Assembly (NCBI RefSeq): GCF_014230315.1
Contig: NZ_JACLAW010000001.1
Coordinates: 248,001-312,000 of the forward strand
Source of the DNA: Novosphingobium flavum
GTDB taxonomy: Bacteria; Pseudomonadota; Alphaproteobacteria; Sphingomonadales; Sphingomonadaceae
Direction: 5' to 3'
DNA: 64,000 nt
The notes under the pieces are model-generated. The model ran no database searches and was not told where the DNA came from. It saw only the letters and a program-made list of their open reading frames with translations. Position numbers and translations under genes: made by a program. Shown one piece after another: positions 1 to 9,455 of this stretch (positions within the stretch are counted from its first letter, which is position 1; each line of letters opens with the position of its first letter).

Positions 1-138
1 CAGCAGCTTCCTGACCTCAGACAGGACCGAAAGCCCGCCGACGCCCGAATCGAACAGCAGGATCGGCGCTGCCGGGTTGGCCGATAGCGCGGAGTGGGGG
101 GCGGCAAGAGTGCCGGTGGCGGCGCCGGGTTGGACCAT
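1..138 (-). CDS. murI: Glutamate racemase MurI, N-terminal fragment (runs off the window)
   Basis: The first 46 codons of a minus-strand gene are visible, starting from the ATG at 138. After a variable 25-residue leader comes [17 protein letters not shown], the first strand and aspartate/serine (D30, S31) motif of Asp/Glu racemases. MurI converts L-glutamate to D-glutamate in the cytoplasm for peptidoglycan synthesis. The rest of the gene, including both catalytic cysteines, lies outside the window, so intactness cannot be judged. It is divergent from plsY, with about 90 bp between the two starts. The leader before the first beta strand is longer than usual, so a more internal start is possible. 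Confidence 0.85.
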   Translation of the reverse strand, partial: MVQPGAATGTLAAPHSALSANPAAPILLFDSGVGGLSVLSEVRKLL

Positions 139-229
139 ATCGGTGGCATACCTATTTTTTCTCTGCGCGAAAGCAATGACCGTGCTTAAAGAGCCGGCGC
201 GAACAGGCACGAAGACAGGGGATAATTCC

Positions 230-820
230 ATGAACGCCGCCATGCTGGTCCAGTCGCTGGTCGCCGGCTACCTGCTCGGTTCGATCCCTTTCGGCCTGCT
301 GCTTACTCGCCTGACGGGGGCGGGAGACCTGCGTTCGATCGGCTCGGGCAATATCGGGGCGACCAACGTGCTGCGCACCGGGCGCAAGGGGCTGGCCGCG
401 GCCACCCTGCTGCTCGATCTCGCCAAGGGGGCGCTTGCTGTCTGGCTGGCGCGCGAATTCATCGGCGGGTTCGAGGCGGCAGCGGCCTTCGGCGCCGTGA
501 TCGGCCATTGCTTCCCGGTCTGGCTGCGCTTCAAGGGCGGCAAGGGCGTGGCCACCCTGATGGGCGTAGCGCTTGGCCTCGCCTGGCCGATCGGCCTCGT
601 CTACGCGGTGGTCTGGCTGGGCATGCTGGCGCTCACCCGCGTGTCCTCGCTCGGCGGGATGAGCGCGGCCGTCGCCGCGCCGCTCGCCGCGCTGGCCACG
701 GGCCATGCGGGCTATGCTCCGGTCCTTGCCGCGCTCGCAGTGTTGGTCCTGTGGCTGCACCGCGCCAATATCGCCCGCCTGCGCGCCGGGACCGAACCGA
801 AAGTGGGCAGCAAGAAGTGA
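230..820 (+). CDS. plsY: Glycerol-3-phosphate acyltransferase PlsY
   Basis: This is a 196-residue integral membrane protein of typical PlsY length. It transfers an acyl group from acyl-phosphate to glycerol-3-phosphate, the first step of phospholipid synthesis, at the inner membrane. The three family motifs are visible: [14 protein letters not shown] near residue 14, [16 protein letters not shown] near 40, and [12 protein letters not shown] near 100. The ATG at 230 was chosen because it places the first membrane segment directly at the N terminus. An in-frame extension back to position 77 would run across the murI promoter region. The gene ends 10 bp before dprA, suggesting one transcript. 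Confidence 0.95.
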   Translation: MNAAMLVQSLVAGYLLGSIPFGLLLTRLTGAGDLRSIGSGNIGATNVLRTGRKGLAAATLLLDLAKGALAVWLAREFIGGFEAAAAFGAVIGHCFPVWLRFKGGKGVATLMGVALGLAWPIGLVYAVVWLGMLALTRVSSLGGMSAAVAAPLAALATGHAGYAPVLAALAVLVLWLHRANIARLRAGTEPKVGSKK

Positions 821-830
821 GCGGCGAGGT

Positions 831-1958
831 ATGAGCGATCCAGTGGCGGCTGCCGCCGCTCTGTCGCAGGACGAGGCTTTCGCCCGGATCCGCCTGCTGC
901 GCTCGCCCAACGTCGGCCCGGTCACCTATGCCGCGCTGCTGCGCCGCTTCGGCACGGCGGCGGCGGCGGTGGAGGCCCTGCCAAGCCTTTCCGCGCGCGG
1001 CGGGGCGCCTTACCGGCCCGCGCCGGAAAAGCGGATAGAGGCAGAAATCGCCGCCGTGAAGCGTGCCGGAGCGCGCTACCTGTTCCACGATTCGCCGGAC
1101 TATCCGCGCCTCCTTGCCGAAACCGACGGGGCCCCGCCGATCCTTGCCCTGCGCGGAGACGCGGCCCTGTTCCACCGTCCCGCCGTCGCCGTGGTCGGCG
1201 CGCGCAATGCCTCGGCCGGGGCCGTCAAGCTCGCGCGCTCCTTCGCGGCGGCGCTGGCCGAGGCGGGCTATGCCGTGGTCTCGGGTCTCGCTCGCGGGGT
1301 GGACGGCGCGGCCCATGCTGGGGCGCTGGCCGGGGCCGGTCAGGGCGGCGGCACGATCGCCGTCATCGCCAGCGGGATCGACATTGCCTATCCGCCCGAA
1401 CATGCCGGCCTGCAGGAACAGGTTGCCGCCTCGGGCCTCCTCATCGCCGAACAGCCGGCGGGGACCGAGCCGCTCGCCCGCCACTTCCCCTCGCGCAACC
1501 GGATTATCGCCGGGCTCTCTGCCGGGACCCTGGTGGTCGAGGCCGCGCCGCGGTCCGGTTCGCTGATCACGGCGCGGTTGGCGGGTGAAATGGGGCGCGA
1601 GGTCATGGCCATCCCCGGCTCCCCGCTCGATAGTCGGGCCCACGGCTGCAACCAGCTGATCCGCGACGGGGCGATCCTCGTCCAGAAGGCCGAGGAGGTG
1701 ATCGAGCTGCTCGAAGGCTTTACCTGCCAGCCCCGCAGCACATTCCGCGAGGCCGATGTCGGCGCTGATTTCACACCCGATGTCGAAGCCGAACCGGCCG
1801 ACGTTGCGGCTCTGCTCTCCACCGCGCCGGTCAGCGTGGATGAACTGGTGCGCCAGTCCGGCGCCGGCGCGGCCTCGGTGCAACTGGCGCTGATCGAGCT
1901 GGAACTCGCCGGGCGCCTGCTCCGCCATGCGGGGGGCAGGGTCAGCCTCGCGGCTTGA
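831..1958 (+). CDS. dprA: DNA-processing protein DprA/Smf
   Basis: The 375-residue protein has the full DprA layout: an N-terminal helical (SAM-like) region to about 75, then a Rossmann-type DprA domain with VAVVGARNAS near 120, SGLARGVDGAAH near 152 and HFPSRNRIIAGLS near 218. A C-terminal winged-helix domain (about 310-375) follows. DprA binds incoming single-stranded DNA and loads RecA during natural transformation, acting in the cytoplasm. The ATG at 831 follows a GGCGAGGT stretch 10 bp after plsY; a longer frame upstream overlaps plsY and is not needed. The plsY-dprA-topA order is common in alphaproteobacteria. Confidence 0.95.
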   Translation: MSDPVAAAAALSQDEAFARIRLLRSPNVGPVTYAALLRRFGTAAAAVEALPSLSARGGAPYRPAPEKRIEAEIAAVKRAGARYLFHDSPDYPRLLAETDGAPPILALRGDAALFHRPAVAVVGARNASAGAVKLARSFAAALAEAGYAVVSGLARGVDGAAHAGALAGAGQGGGTIAVIASGIDIAYPPEHAGLQEQVAASGLLIAEQPAGTEPLARHFPSRNRIIAGLSAGTLVVEAAPRSGSLITARLAGEMGREVMAIPGSPLDSRAHGCNQLIRDGAILVQKAEEVIELLEGFTCQPRSTFREADVGADFTPDVEAEPADVAALLSTAPVSVDELVRQSGAGAASVQLALIELELAGRLLRHAGGRVSLAA

Positions 1959-2021
1959 CGCAACCGGCAACCGCCGCCCACCATCGCGCACGTACACACG
2001 TAAGGAAGCCGCGTTCAGCCC

Positions 2022-4604
2022 ATGCAACTGGTCATCGTAGAATCGCCCGCCAAGGCCAAGACCATCGAGAAGTATCTCGGCAAGGGCTACAAGGTCCTCG
2101 CGTCCTACGGCCACATCCGCGACCTGCCGGCCAAGGACGGCTCCGTCCGGCCGGACGAGGACTTCGCGATGGACTGGGAGCTCTATGGCGACAAGCAGAG
2201 CCGGGTCCGCGAGATTTCCGACGCCGCCAAGCTGGCAGACCGTCTGATCCTGGCCACTGACCCTGATCGCGAGGGTGAGGCTATCTCGTGGCATGTCAAG
2301 GAGTTGCTGACCAAACGTCGCGTACTTCCGAAGGAGGTTGAGCGGGTTACCTTCAACGCCATCACCAAGGACACGATCCTGGCGGCGATGAAACAGCCGC
2401 GCGAGCTCGACCAGGACCTGATCGACGCCTACCTCGCGCGCCGCGCGCTCGATTACCTGTTCGGATTCACCCTCTCGCCGGTGCTGTGGCGCAAGCTGCC
2501 CGGCGCCAAGAGCGCGGGCCGCGTCCAGTCGGTGGCGCTGCGCCTGATTGTCGAGCGTGAGCGCGAGATCGAGGTCTTCCGCGCCCAGGAATACTGGTCG
2601 GTCGTCGCCACGATGGAACAGGGTGGAACCGAATTTTCGGTGCGTCTCGTCCGTTTCGAGGGCGAGAAGCTGGATCGCCTTTCGCTTGGTGACGAGGGCA
2701 TTGCCCTGCGCGCCAAGGCGCTGGTCGAGGGCGCGGTGTTTCGGGTGGAAGAGGTCGAGACCAAGCCGACCCGGCGCAATCCCTATCCCCCGTTCACCAC
2801 CTCCACCCTGCAGCAGGAAGCGGCGCGCAAGCTCGGTTTCTCGGCCAGCCACACGATGCGGGTCGCCCAGACGCTCTACGAGGCCGGCGCGATAACCTAC
2901 ATGCGAACCGATGGCGTGCAGATGGACCCGAGCGCCATCTCGGCGGCGAGGCTTGCGATCTCGGACCGCTATTCGGGGCACTATCTTCCGGAAAAACCAA
3001 GGCATTATGAGACCAAGGCCAAGAATGCTCAAGAAGCGCACGAAGCGATCCGGCCGACCGATTTCGGCAAGGACCGCCACGGTTCGGGCGACGAGGCACG
3101 GCTTTACGACCTGATCTACAAGCGCGCCATGGCCAGCCAGATGGCCTCGGCCAATATCGAGCGCACGACCGTCACCCTGCGCGACGGGACCGGCAAGCAC
3201 GAACTGCGCGCCACCGGACAGGTCATCAAGTTCCCCGGCTTCCTCGCGGTCTACGAGGAAGGCCGCGACCAGAAGCAGGAGGGCGAGGACGACGAGAGCG
3301 GCCTGCTGCCCGCGATGAACAAGGGCGATTGCCCGGCCAAGAAGGGGGTGGACGCCGCCCAGCACTTCACCCAGCCGCCGCCGCGCTATTCCGAGGCCTC
3401 GCTGGTCAAGCGGCTTGAGGAACTTGGCATCGGCCGTCCCTCGACCTATGCCGCGACCTTGCAGGTTCTCAAGGACCGCAATTACGTCAGGACCGAGAAA
3501 AACCGTTTTTTTGCAGAGGAATCGGGCCGACTTCTCACAGCATTTCTCGAGCGGTTCTTCGACCGTTACGTGGCTTACGAGTTCACTGCCGGGATGGAGG
3601 AGGAGCTTGACGACGTTTCGGGCGGCCGGGCCGCATGGAAGGAAGTGCTCGCCGAGTTCTGGCGCGACTTCAAGCCCAAGTCCGATGAAGTCATGGAGCG
3701 CAAGCCCTCGGAAGTGACCGAGGCGCTGGACGAGTTCCTCTCCGACTACCTGTTCCCGCCCCAGGCTGACGGCGCCGATCCGCGCGTCTGCCCCAAGTGC
3801 GGGGAAGGGCGCCTGTCGCTTCGCGGCGGCCGCTTCGGGGCTTTCGTGGCCTGCTCGAACTATCCGGAGTGCAAGTACACCCGCAAGTTCGCCCAGCCCG
3901 GCGGCTCGGCCGAGGGCGGCGAGGACGGCGCGCTCGGCAAGGATCCGGTCTCGGGCCTCGAAGTCGTGCGCCGGGCCGGACGGTTCGGCCCCTATATCCA
4001 GCTGGGTGACGGCAAGGAGGCCAAGCGCGCCTCGATCCCCAAGGACATTCCCGAGCTCGATCTCGAATGGGCGCTCAAGCTGCTGGCGCTCCCGCGCGAG
4101 ATCGGGGCTCACCCCGAGACGGGCAATCCGATCACCGCCTCGATCGGCCGCTACGGGCCCTACCTTGCCCATGACGGCAAGTACGCCAAGCTGCGCTCCA
4201 CCGCCGAGGTGTTCGAGACCGGCATGAACGCCGCCGTCGCCAAGTTGGCCGATGCCGCCAATGGCGCGGGCCGCGGGGCGCGGGCCGGGGCCGAGCCGCT
4301 CAAGGTTTTCGGCGCCCATCCCACCTCGGGCGGGGAGATCAAGCTGATGGCCGGGCGCTACGGCCCATACGTGACCGACGGGACTACCAATGCCACGCTG
4401 CCACGTGACAAGCAGCCCGAGAGCCTGACCGTCGAAGAAGCGATCACCCTGATCGACGAGCGCGCGGCCAAGGGGCCGGCCAAGGGCAAGCGCAAGGCTC
4501 CGGCGAAAAAGGCCGCGCCCAAGAAGGACGGGGCCAAGAAGCCTGCCGCCAAGAAGCCTGCCGCCAAGAAGGCTCCGGCCAAGAAGAAGGCGCCTGCGGA
4601 ATGA
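2022..4604 (+). CDS. topA: DNA topoisomerase I
   Basis: This 860-residue type IA topoisomerase relaxes negative supercoils by transient single-strand cleavage. The N-terminal Toprim domain begins with the glutamate of VIVESPAKAKTIEKYL and has the DPDREGEA metal motif near 81. The catalytic tyrosine is Y293 in ITYMRTDG. One C4 zinc finger (CPKC...CSNYPEC, about 590-615) is followed by topoisomerase C-terminal repeats (GRFGPYIQLGDG, GRYGPYLAHDGKYAKL, GRYGPYVTDG). The last 40 residues are a Lys/Ala/Pro tail with repeated KKPAAKKPAAKK units, probably a DNA-binding tail. The stop codon overlaps the ATG of the next small gene. Confidence 0.97.
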   Translation: MQLVIVESPAKAKTIEKYLGKGYKVLASYGHIRDLPAKDGSVRPDEDFAMDWELYGDKQSRVREISDAAKLADRLILATDPDREGEAISWHVKELLTKRRVLPKEVERVTFNAITKDTILAAMKQPRELDQDLIDAYLARRALDYLFGFTLSPVLWRKLPGAKSAGRVQSVALRLIVEREREIEVFRAQEYWSVVATMEQGGTEFSVRLVRFEGEKLDRLSLGDEGIALRAKALVEGAVFRVEEVETKPTRRNPYPPFTTSTLQQEAARKLGFSASHTMRVAQTLYEAGAITYMRTDGVQMDPSAISAARLAISDRYSGHYLPEKPRHYETKAKNAQEAHEAIRPTDFGKDRHGSGDEARLYDLIYKRAMASQMASANIERTTVTLRDGTGKHELRATGQVIKFPGFLAVYEEGRDQKQEGEDDESGLLPAMNKGDCPAKKGVDAAQHFTQPPPRYSEASLVKRLEELGIGRPSTYAATLQVLKDRNYVRTEKNRFFAEESGRLLTAFLERFFDRYVAYEFTAGMEEELDDVSGGRAAWKEVLAEFWRDFKPKSDEVMERKPSEVTEALDEFLSDYLFPPQADGADPRVCPKCGEGRLSLRGGRFGAFVACSNYPECKYTRKFAQPGGSAEGGEDGALGKDPVSGLEVVRRAGRFGPYIQLGDGKEAKRASIPKDIPELDLEWALKLLALPREIGAHPETGNPITASIGRYGPYLAHDGKYAKLRSTAEVFETGMNAAVAKLADAANGAGRGARAGAEPLKVFGAHPTSGGEIKLMAGRYGPYVTDGTTNATLPRDKQPESLTVEEAITLIDERAAKGPAKGKRKAPAKKAAPKKDGAKKPAAKKPAAKKAPAKKKAPAE

Positions 4605-4780
4605 GCGAGAAGCTTGCGCGCCATCGCCAGCCATGGAAGCCGGAAGAGCTGCAGAAGCTTCGCGCCCTCGCGGGCAAGGGCAAAGGGCTCAAGGAAATCG
4701 CCAAGGGCCTCAACCGCACCGAGGAATCGACCAAGGACGCCGCGCGCGAGCATGGCATCGTGATCGCCAAGCTGCGCTAG
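4601..4780 (+). CDS. Small helix-turn-helix-like protein coupled to topA
   Basis: This 59-residue reading frame starts with the ATGA that also contains the topA stop, a pattern typical of translational coupling. The sequence has a tryptophan-led segment (PWKPEELQKLRALAGKGKG) followed by LKEIAKGLNRTEESTKDAA. This resembles the small SANT/GcrA-like three-helix DNA-binding modules found in alphaproteobacteria. That resemblance is by eye only. It is basic, has no membrane segment or signal peptide, and probably acts in the cytoplasm. A function beyond possible DNA binding is not claimed. Confidence 0.75.
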   Translation: MSEKLARHRQPWKPEELQKLRALAGKGKGLKEIAKGLNRTEESTKDAAREHGIVIAKLR

Positions 4781-4865
4781 GGATGGCCGGGGCGCCGGGC
4801 GGCTGGACCGGGCCTGAGGCCTCTGTTAGCACCGAAGCGGGTCTGAAGGGATAATAGACACAACA

Positions 4866-6731
4866 ATGGCAATCGATTCAGCACAGGCCATCCCGGCCTG
4901 GCCGGAACGCCGGCATCCAGCGCTCCTGTTGCTGGCCTTCCTGCTCCTGACGCTGCTTCGCCTGCCGCAGGTCGTGCTTCACGGCCGCTTCTATGCCGAG
5001 GAAGCGACCAACTTCTTCGCCTATGCCTGGCACATGCCCTGGCGCGAGGCGTTGTTCCATTCGTTCGGCGGCTATCTGAACATCGTTGCCTCGGGTTCCA
5101 CGCTGGTAGCGGCGCGGCTGGTGCAGGGGGGGCTGCTGCCGCTCGAATCGGCGCCCTATGTCACGATTCTGACCGCCCTGTTCTTCCAGGCTTGCCCGGC
5201 CATGCTGATCATCGCCAGCCGCGAGCCGTGGCTGGCGCCGCGCTGGACCAAGCCGCTGGCCCTGTTCCTGCTGGCCACCGTTCCGGCAACCGAGGAGGTC
5301 TGGCTCCACAGTCTGCACAGCCAGTTTCACCTCACCGTCTGCGCAGTGCTGGTCATGGTCTTCACGGTGCCCGAAGGATTCAGGGCTCGCCTCGTGCGGC
5401 TCGCACTGCTGTTCGTCGCGCCGTTGACCGGCCCCAGCGCGATCATGCTTCTGCCGGTCCTGGGCGCCAAGGCCTGGGCCGAACGCAGCGGGGCTCGCGC
5501 GGTGCAGGCAGCCGCCCTGGCGGCAGGCTCGGCGATCCAGCTGCTGATCTTCTACGAGCCGACCTCGGTGCGCAATTTCCGCCTCGATCCGGTGGAGCTC
5601 TTCGCCAATTTCGCGGTGCGCCACGTGGCTTCGCCGTTGGGCTCTCCGGCCGCGGGCTATGCCCTGGCGGACTGGATGCAGCCGCCGGTTGCGCGGTTCA
5701 CCTCGCTGGCGATTGCGGTGGTGCTCATTGCAGCGGTCTTCGGCCCGCTCACGTTCAAGGCGCTGCAGAAGTGGCGCGAAGCCCCGGCCTGGCTGCTGGC
5801 CACCGGGGCGATGATCGCCGGCGCGAGCTTTCTTGGTGCGCTGTCCAAGCCCCTGGCGCTCCTCCAGCCTTTTGCCGGCCAACGCTATACCTTCGTGCCG
5901 CAGGTGCTGTTCGACCTCGCGATCATCGCCCTCGCTGCGACGAGCAGCGGGCGCTGGCACAAGTTTGGCCGCATCCTGCTGGGCCTGTTGATCTTCGCCT
6001 CGGTTGTCACCTGGCCGTTCAAGACCCGTTCGATCGTGCGCGGGCCGGACTGGGCCCAGCAGGTTGCGGCATGGCGCAAGGACCCCGCCTATCGGCCGAT
6101 GGCCTGGCCCGCGCGGTGGGCTGCGGACCTGTCGGCCGCTCCGCCGTCCTGCGCGGCCAATGCGGCCGGCGAAGGGCCAAGCTGGTGTGATGCTGCCTGG
6201 CTGGATCGGCAGAAGGTCGAGATCGGCGGGGAAAAGCAGCGCAGCGCATCCTACGTCGCCTCCGGCCCGCAGCTTGGCAAGGCCGAGGGGCTGTGTCGCC
6301 CCGGCGAACCGGGCCCGGCGCTGTTGGTCGACGTCGCGGGGCTGAAGGACCACGTGGGCAACGTCAAGCTCGAGGTCTATCCCGCCAACGACGACGACTT
6401 TCTTGATGACGACGATGCCCTGGTGGCAGAGCACAAGGTGTTTCGCCGGGTAGAGCAGCCCTTGCCGGCCAGCGGCCCCGCCACGGTCTGCGTGCGCATT
6501 CCGGGGCCGGGGGCCTATTCGCTGGTGGTTCTCCATGACCGCAACGGCGATCACAAGTTCAACTTCACCAGCGAAGGCATCGGCTTTGCCGGCAATCCCC
6601 GGATCGGCCTTGGCCTGCCGAGCGCGAGCGAGGCGGCGGTGGTGGTCACCGGCAGCGGCCTTTCACGCACCGCCGTGGTGATGAACTATCGCACCGGCTT
6701 CCTGAAGTTCTCGCCGCTGGCGAGGCGCTGA
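4866..6731 (+). CDS. Polytopic membrane protein with C-terminal DUF2141-like domain
   Basis: The 621-residue protein has a hydrophobic N-terminal two-thirds (about residues 10-380) with around nine to ten apparent membrane segments. It contains charged loops such as RFYAEEATNFFAYAW, which recall membrane glycosyltransferase-like proteins without a clear family signature. After a soluble linker, residues from about 485 match the DUF2141 pattern: an acidic segment DDDFLDDDDA, then GAYSLVVLHDRNGDHKFNF, then SEGIGFAGNPRIGLGLPS. DUF2141 is normally a stand-alone secreted domain, so this fusion is unusual. It likely places the domain on the periplasmic face. The ATG at 4866 gives the first hydrophobic segment near the N terminus. 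It is convergent with era. The substrate is unknown. Confidence 0.85.
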   Translation: MAIDSAQAIPAWPERRHPALLLLAFLLLTLLRLPQVVLHGRFYAEEATNFFAYAWHMPWREALFHSFGGYLNIVASGSTLVAARLVQGGLLPLESAPYVTILTALFFQACPAMLIIASREPWLAPRWTKPLALFLLATVPATEEVWLHSLHSQFHLTVCAVLVMVFTVPEGFRARLVRLALLFVAPLTGPSAIMLLPVLGAKAWAERSGARAVQAAALAAGSAIQLLIFYEPTSVRNFRLDPVELFANFAVRHVASPLGSPAAGYALADWMQPPVARFTSLAIAVVLIAAVFGPLTFKALQKWREAPAWLLATGAMIAGASFLGALSKPLALLQPFAGQRYTFVPQVLFDLAIIALAATSSGRWHKFGRILLGLLIFASVVTWPFKTRSIVRGPDWAQQVAAWRKDPAYRPMAWPARWAADLSAAPPSCAANAAGEGPSWCDAAWLDRQKVEIGGEKQRSASYVASGPQLGKAEGLCRPGEPGPALLVDVAGLKDHVGNVKLEVYPANDDDFLDDDDALVAEHKVFRRVEQPLPASGPATVCVRIPGPGAYSLVVLHDRNGDHKFNFTSEGIGFAGNPRIGLGLPSASEAAVVVTGSGLSRTAVVMNYRTGFLKFSPLARR

Positions 6732-6760
6732 GCGGCGGCCTGCGCCGCCGCCCGCGCGCT

Positions 6761-7702
6761 TCAGCGCACCCAGTCCAGCCCGATCTCTTCGTAGATCTCG
6801 CGGCTTTCGGCCCAGTTCTCTTCCACCCGAACGTGGAGGAAAAGATGGATCTTGGTTTCGAGCAGTTCGGACAGCTCCTTGCGGGCCGCTTCGCCGATGG
6901 CCTTGAGCTTGGAGCCGCGCTTGCCCAGCACGATGGCCTTCTGGCTGTCGCGCGCGATCACGATCTGCTGGTGGATCTCGATCGATCCGTCCTTACGGTG
7001 CTGGTAGCTTTCGGGCCGCACCGCGCTGTCATAAGGCAGTTCGTCGTGAAGCTGGCGGTAGAGCTGTTCGCGGGTGATTTCGGCGGCGAGCAGGCGTTCC
7101 GAGGCGTCGGACACCTGGTCTTCCGGGTAGTGCCAGGCCCCTTCGGGCATGGCCTTGGCAAGGTCCGCCTTGAGCTGGGCGATGCCGTCTCCGGTCAGGG
7201 CCGAGACAAAATAGACCTCGTCGAAGTCCACCCGCCCGGCCAGTTCCTGGGCGAGGGCGAGCAGCGGCTCCTTCACGCACTGGTCGACCTTGTTGAGCAC
7301 CAGCAGCTTGCGTTCGCGCCGGTTCTTCAGGCCTTCGAGGATGTGCTCGATCTGGTCGAGCTTCTTCTTGCGGGCATCGACCACGAGCAGGACCGCGTCG
7401 GCCTCGACCGCGCCTTCCCAGGCCGCGCTGACCATGGCCCGGTCGAGCCGGCGGCGCGGCTCGAAGATGCCGGGCGTATCGGCGAGGATGATCTGGGTGC
7501 GGAATTCTTCCGAATCCTCCAGCGCGATGCCCATCAGGCGGGCGCGGGTCGTCTGGGCCTTGGCCGAGACGATCGCGACCTTCTGGCCGACGAGCGCGTT
7601 GACGAGGGTCGACTTGCCGGCATTGGGCGCGCCGAGCACCGCGACGAGGCCGCAGCGGGTGGGGAGTGTGTTTTCAGTGGTCATGTCGTGTGGCCCGTTC
7701 AT
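6761..7702 (-). CDS. era: GTPase Era
   Basis: Era binds the 3' end of 16S rRNA through a C-terminal KH domain and couples GTP hydrolysis to 30S maturation. Visible are the P-loop GAPNAGKS (residues 24-31), the TTR switch region, DTPG, NKVD and SALTGDG. The C-terminal KH segment contains VIARDSQKAIVLGKRGSKLKAIG. The ATG at 7702 forms an ATGA overlap with the rnc stop, which suggests coupling and gives 313 residues. An ATG at 7684 six codons later (MTTENTLP) is an equally credible start closer to the usual family N terminus. It is the last gene of the lepB-rnc-era operon. Confidence 0.95.
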   Translation of the reverse strand: MNGPHDMTTENTLPTRCGLVAVLGAPNAGKSTLVNALVGQKVAIVSAKAQTTRARLMGIALEDSEEFRTQIILADTPGIFEPRRRLDRAMVSAAWEGAVEADAVLLVVDARKKKLDQIEHILEGLKNRRERKLLVLNKVDQCVKEPLLALAQELAGRVDFDEVYFVSALTGDGIAQLKADLAKAMPEGAWHYPEDQVSDASERLLAAEITREQLYRQLHDELPYDSAVRPESYQHRKDGSIEIHQQIVIARDSQKAIVLGKRGSKLKAIGEAARKELSELLETKIHLFLHVRVEENWAESREIYEEIGLDWVR

Positions 7703-8370
7703 CCGAACCGCCGCAGGAACTCGGCCGCGGCAAGGGTTTCGGCTTCCTGCTTGCTCGATCCGGTCGCCTCGACCTCGCCAACGCCCTTGATCGCCACCGC
7801 AACGGTGAACTGGGCGGCATGGTCGGGCCCGGTGCGTTCGAGCACCTTGTATTCGGGCAGCTTGCGGCGATTGCCGGCAGCCCATTCCTGCAGGGCCGAC
7901 TTGGGATGCTTCTGCTGGCCGACCCGCCCCTCGACCGCATCGGTCCAGAGCCGGCGGACGAGGCCGCGAGTCAGCTCGAACCCGCGGGTGAGGAAGCTGG
8001 CCCCGAGCAGGGCCTCCATCACGTCGCCAAGGATATTGTCGCTGTCGGCCCCGCCATCGTCGCGCGCCTGCTTGCCGAGGCGGATGTGGGCGGACAGGCC
8101 GACCGCGCGGGCCACGGCGGCATTGGTGTCGCGGCTGACCAGCGCATTGAGGCGCTGCGAGAGCTTGCCCTCGTTGCCAGTGCCGCGCTCGAACAGCCAG
8201 TCGGCGATGACCAGCCCGAGCACGCGGTCGCCAAGGAATTCGAGCCGCTCGTAATTGCGCGGCTCGCCGGTGCTGCCATGGGTCAGGGCCTCGAGCCACA
8301 GGGCCGGCTCGCGCGGGGGCTCGCCCAGCAGCTTGCCGAGAAATGCCGCGGTTTCGGGAGACAGGGTCAC
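7699..8370 (-). CDS. rnc: Ribonuclease III
   Basis: The 223-residue protein cleaves double-stranded RNA during rRNA and mRNA processing. It has the RNase III signature ERLEFLGDRVLGLVIADWLF and the second acidic motif GDVMEALLGASF. A C-terminal double-stranded-RNA-binding domain (about 155-222) includes PKSALQEWAAG and GSSKQEAETLAAAEFL. The start is a GTG only 2 bp after the lepB stop. No other start gives the family length without running through lepB. It overlaps era by 4 bp. The lepB-rnc-era order is conserved in alphaproteobacteria. Confidence 0.95.
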   Translation of the reverse strand: MTLSPETAAFLGKLLGEPPREPALWLEALTHGSTGEPRNYERLEFLGDRVLGLVIADWLFERGTGNEGKLSQRLNALVSRDTNAAVARAVGLSAHIRLGKQARDDGGADSDNILGDVMEALLGASFLTRGFELTRGLVRRLWTDAVEGRVGQQKHPKSALQEWAAGNRRKLPEYKVLERTGPDHAAQFTVAVAIKGVGEVEATGSSKQEAETLAAAEFLRRFG

Positions 8371-8372
8371 GC

Positions 8373-9227
8373 TCAGAACGTGCCCCCGATCCGGCTCCAG
8401 CGGGTCGCGGTCAGCCAGGTCCACGGTTTGACCCATGACGACGAGCCATCGGTTGAGAACATCATCACGCTCGCCTTGCCGACGAGGTTGGCCTGGGGAA
8501 CGATCCCGATCCCGCCGCCCGGCGTCGCCGGAAAGCGGCTGTCCATCGAGTTGTCGCGGTTGTCGCCCATCATGAACATCGCGCCTTCGGGCACGAGGAT
8601 CGGCGGGGTATCGTCCTGAGGCGTCTGGCCAAGGTCGAGCACGAAGTAGGAGCGGCCGCCCGGCAGCGTTTCGCGGAAGCGCGGATAGCGGCAGACGCGG
8701 CTTCCGTCGGCCTTCGTGGCCTCGAACACCGGCATGTAGCAATGGGTGTTGGTCGTGACCGCGATCTCCGCGTCGCTCACCCGCACCTTGGGCACGGCCT
8801 GGCCGTTGAGGTGAAGCACGCCGCCGATCATCTGCACCTGGTCGCCCGGCAGGCCGATCACGCGCTTGATATAGTCGGTATCGTTGAGCGGCGGGGCCTT
8901 GAAGATCACCACGTCGCCGCGTTCGGGCTGGCTGGCGAGGATCCGGCCCGGGATCAGCGGCACCGACATCGGCAGCGAATAGCGCGAATAGCCGTAGGAC
9001 CACTTCGCGGCGAGCAGGTAGTCCCCGTTCTCGAGCCGGGGCAACATGGATTCGCTGGGAATGTTGAACGGCGCGAAGACGAAGCTGCGGAAGGCCAGGA
9101 CCAGGACGACCAGCTTGGCGAGGAAGACGAAGAAGTTCTCCTCCTTCTTGGCGGGCTTTTCGGCCGCCGGGGAGGAGACGGCCTCGGCTCCCGGCGTGAC
9201 AGGAGCTTCGGTGGAAGTTTCGTTCAT
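8373..9227 (-). CDS. lepB: Signal peptidase I
   Basis: This inner-membrane serine protease of 284 residues removes Sec and Tat signal peptides. A short cytoplasmic, Glu/Ala/Lys-rich N terminus is followed by a single membrane anchor (about residues 31-52). The catalytic serine S60 lies in PSESML and the general-base lysine K121 in DYIKRVIGLPGDQV. The later box MMGDNRDNSMDSR is also present. The ATG at 9227 begins the N-terminal extension typical of the group. It is the first gene of the lepB-rnc-era operon and is divergent from pgi across about 230 bp. Confidence 0.96.
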   Translation of the reverse strand: MNETSTEAPVTPGAEAVSSPAAEKPAKKEENFFVFLAKLVVLVLAFRSFVFAPFNIPSESMLPRLENGDYLLAAKWSYGYSRYSLPMSVPLIPGRILASQPERGDVVIFKAPPLNDTDYIKRVIGLPGDQVQMIGGVLHLNGQAVPKVRVSDAEIAVTTNTHCYMPVFEATKADGSRVCRYPRFRETLPGGRSYFVLDLGQTPQDDTPPILVPEGAMFMMGDNRDNSMDSRFPATPGGGIGIVPQANLVGKASVMMFSTDGSSSWVKPWTWLTATRWSRIGGTF

Positions 9228-9455
9228 CTGGTATCCGTCCGGGAAGCTGTTGAGGTGCCCCGCGGTTCCGGCAATAGCCGGGCGGGGCGCCCGTGGAAAG
9301 GGCCTCGCGCTGGAGCGCGCCGCGCCGCGAATACGTCTGCTTGCAGGCTCGCCCATCCGCGCGGCCTTGCTCGCGGGCGCCAGATCGGCCAGCGAAGGAC
9401 AATTGCCCGGCCGGTGGATTCGCGCGCCCGGTGCCTTTGCCTTGGAGTTCCCGTG

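Noticed and set aside
633..4634. Very long minus-strand open frame antisense to dprA and topA
   Set aside because: It is a shadow of GC-rich codon use. It has no RBS or family features and overlaps two certain genes for their whole length.
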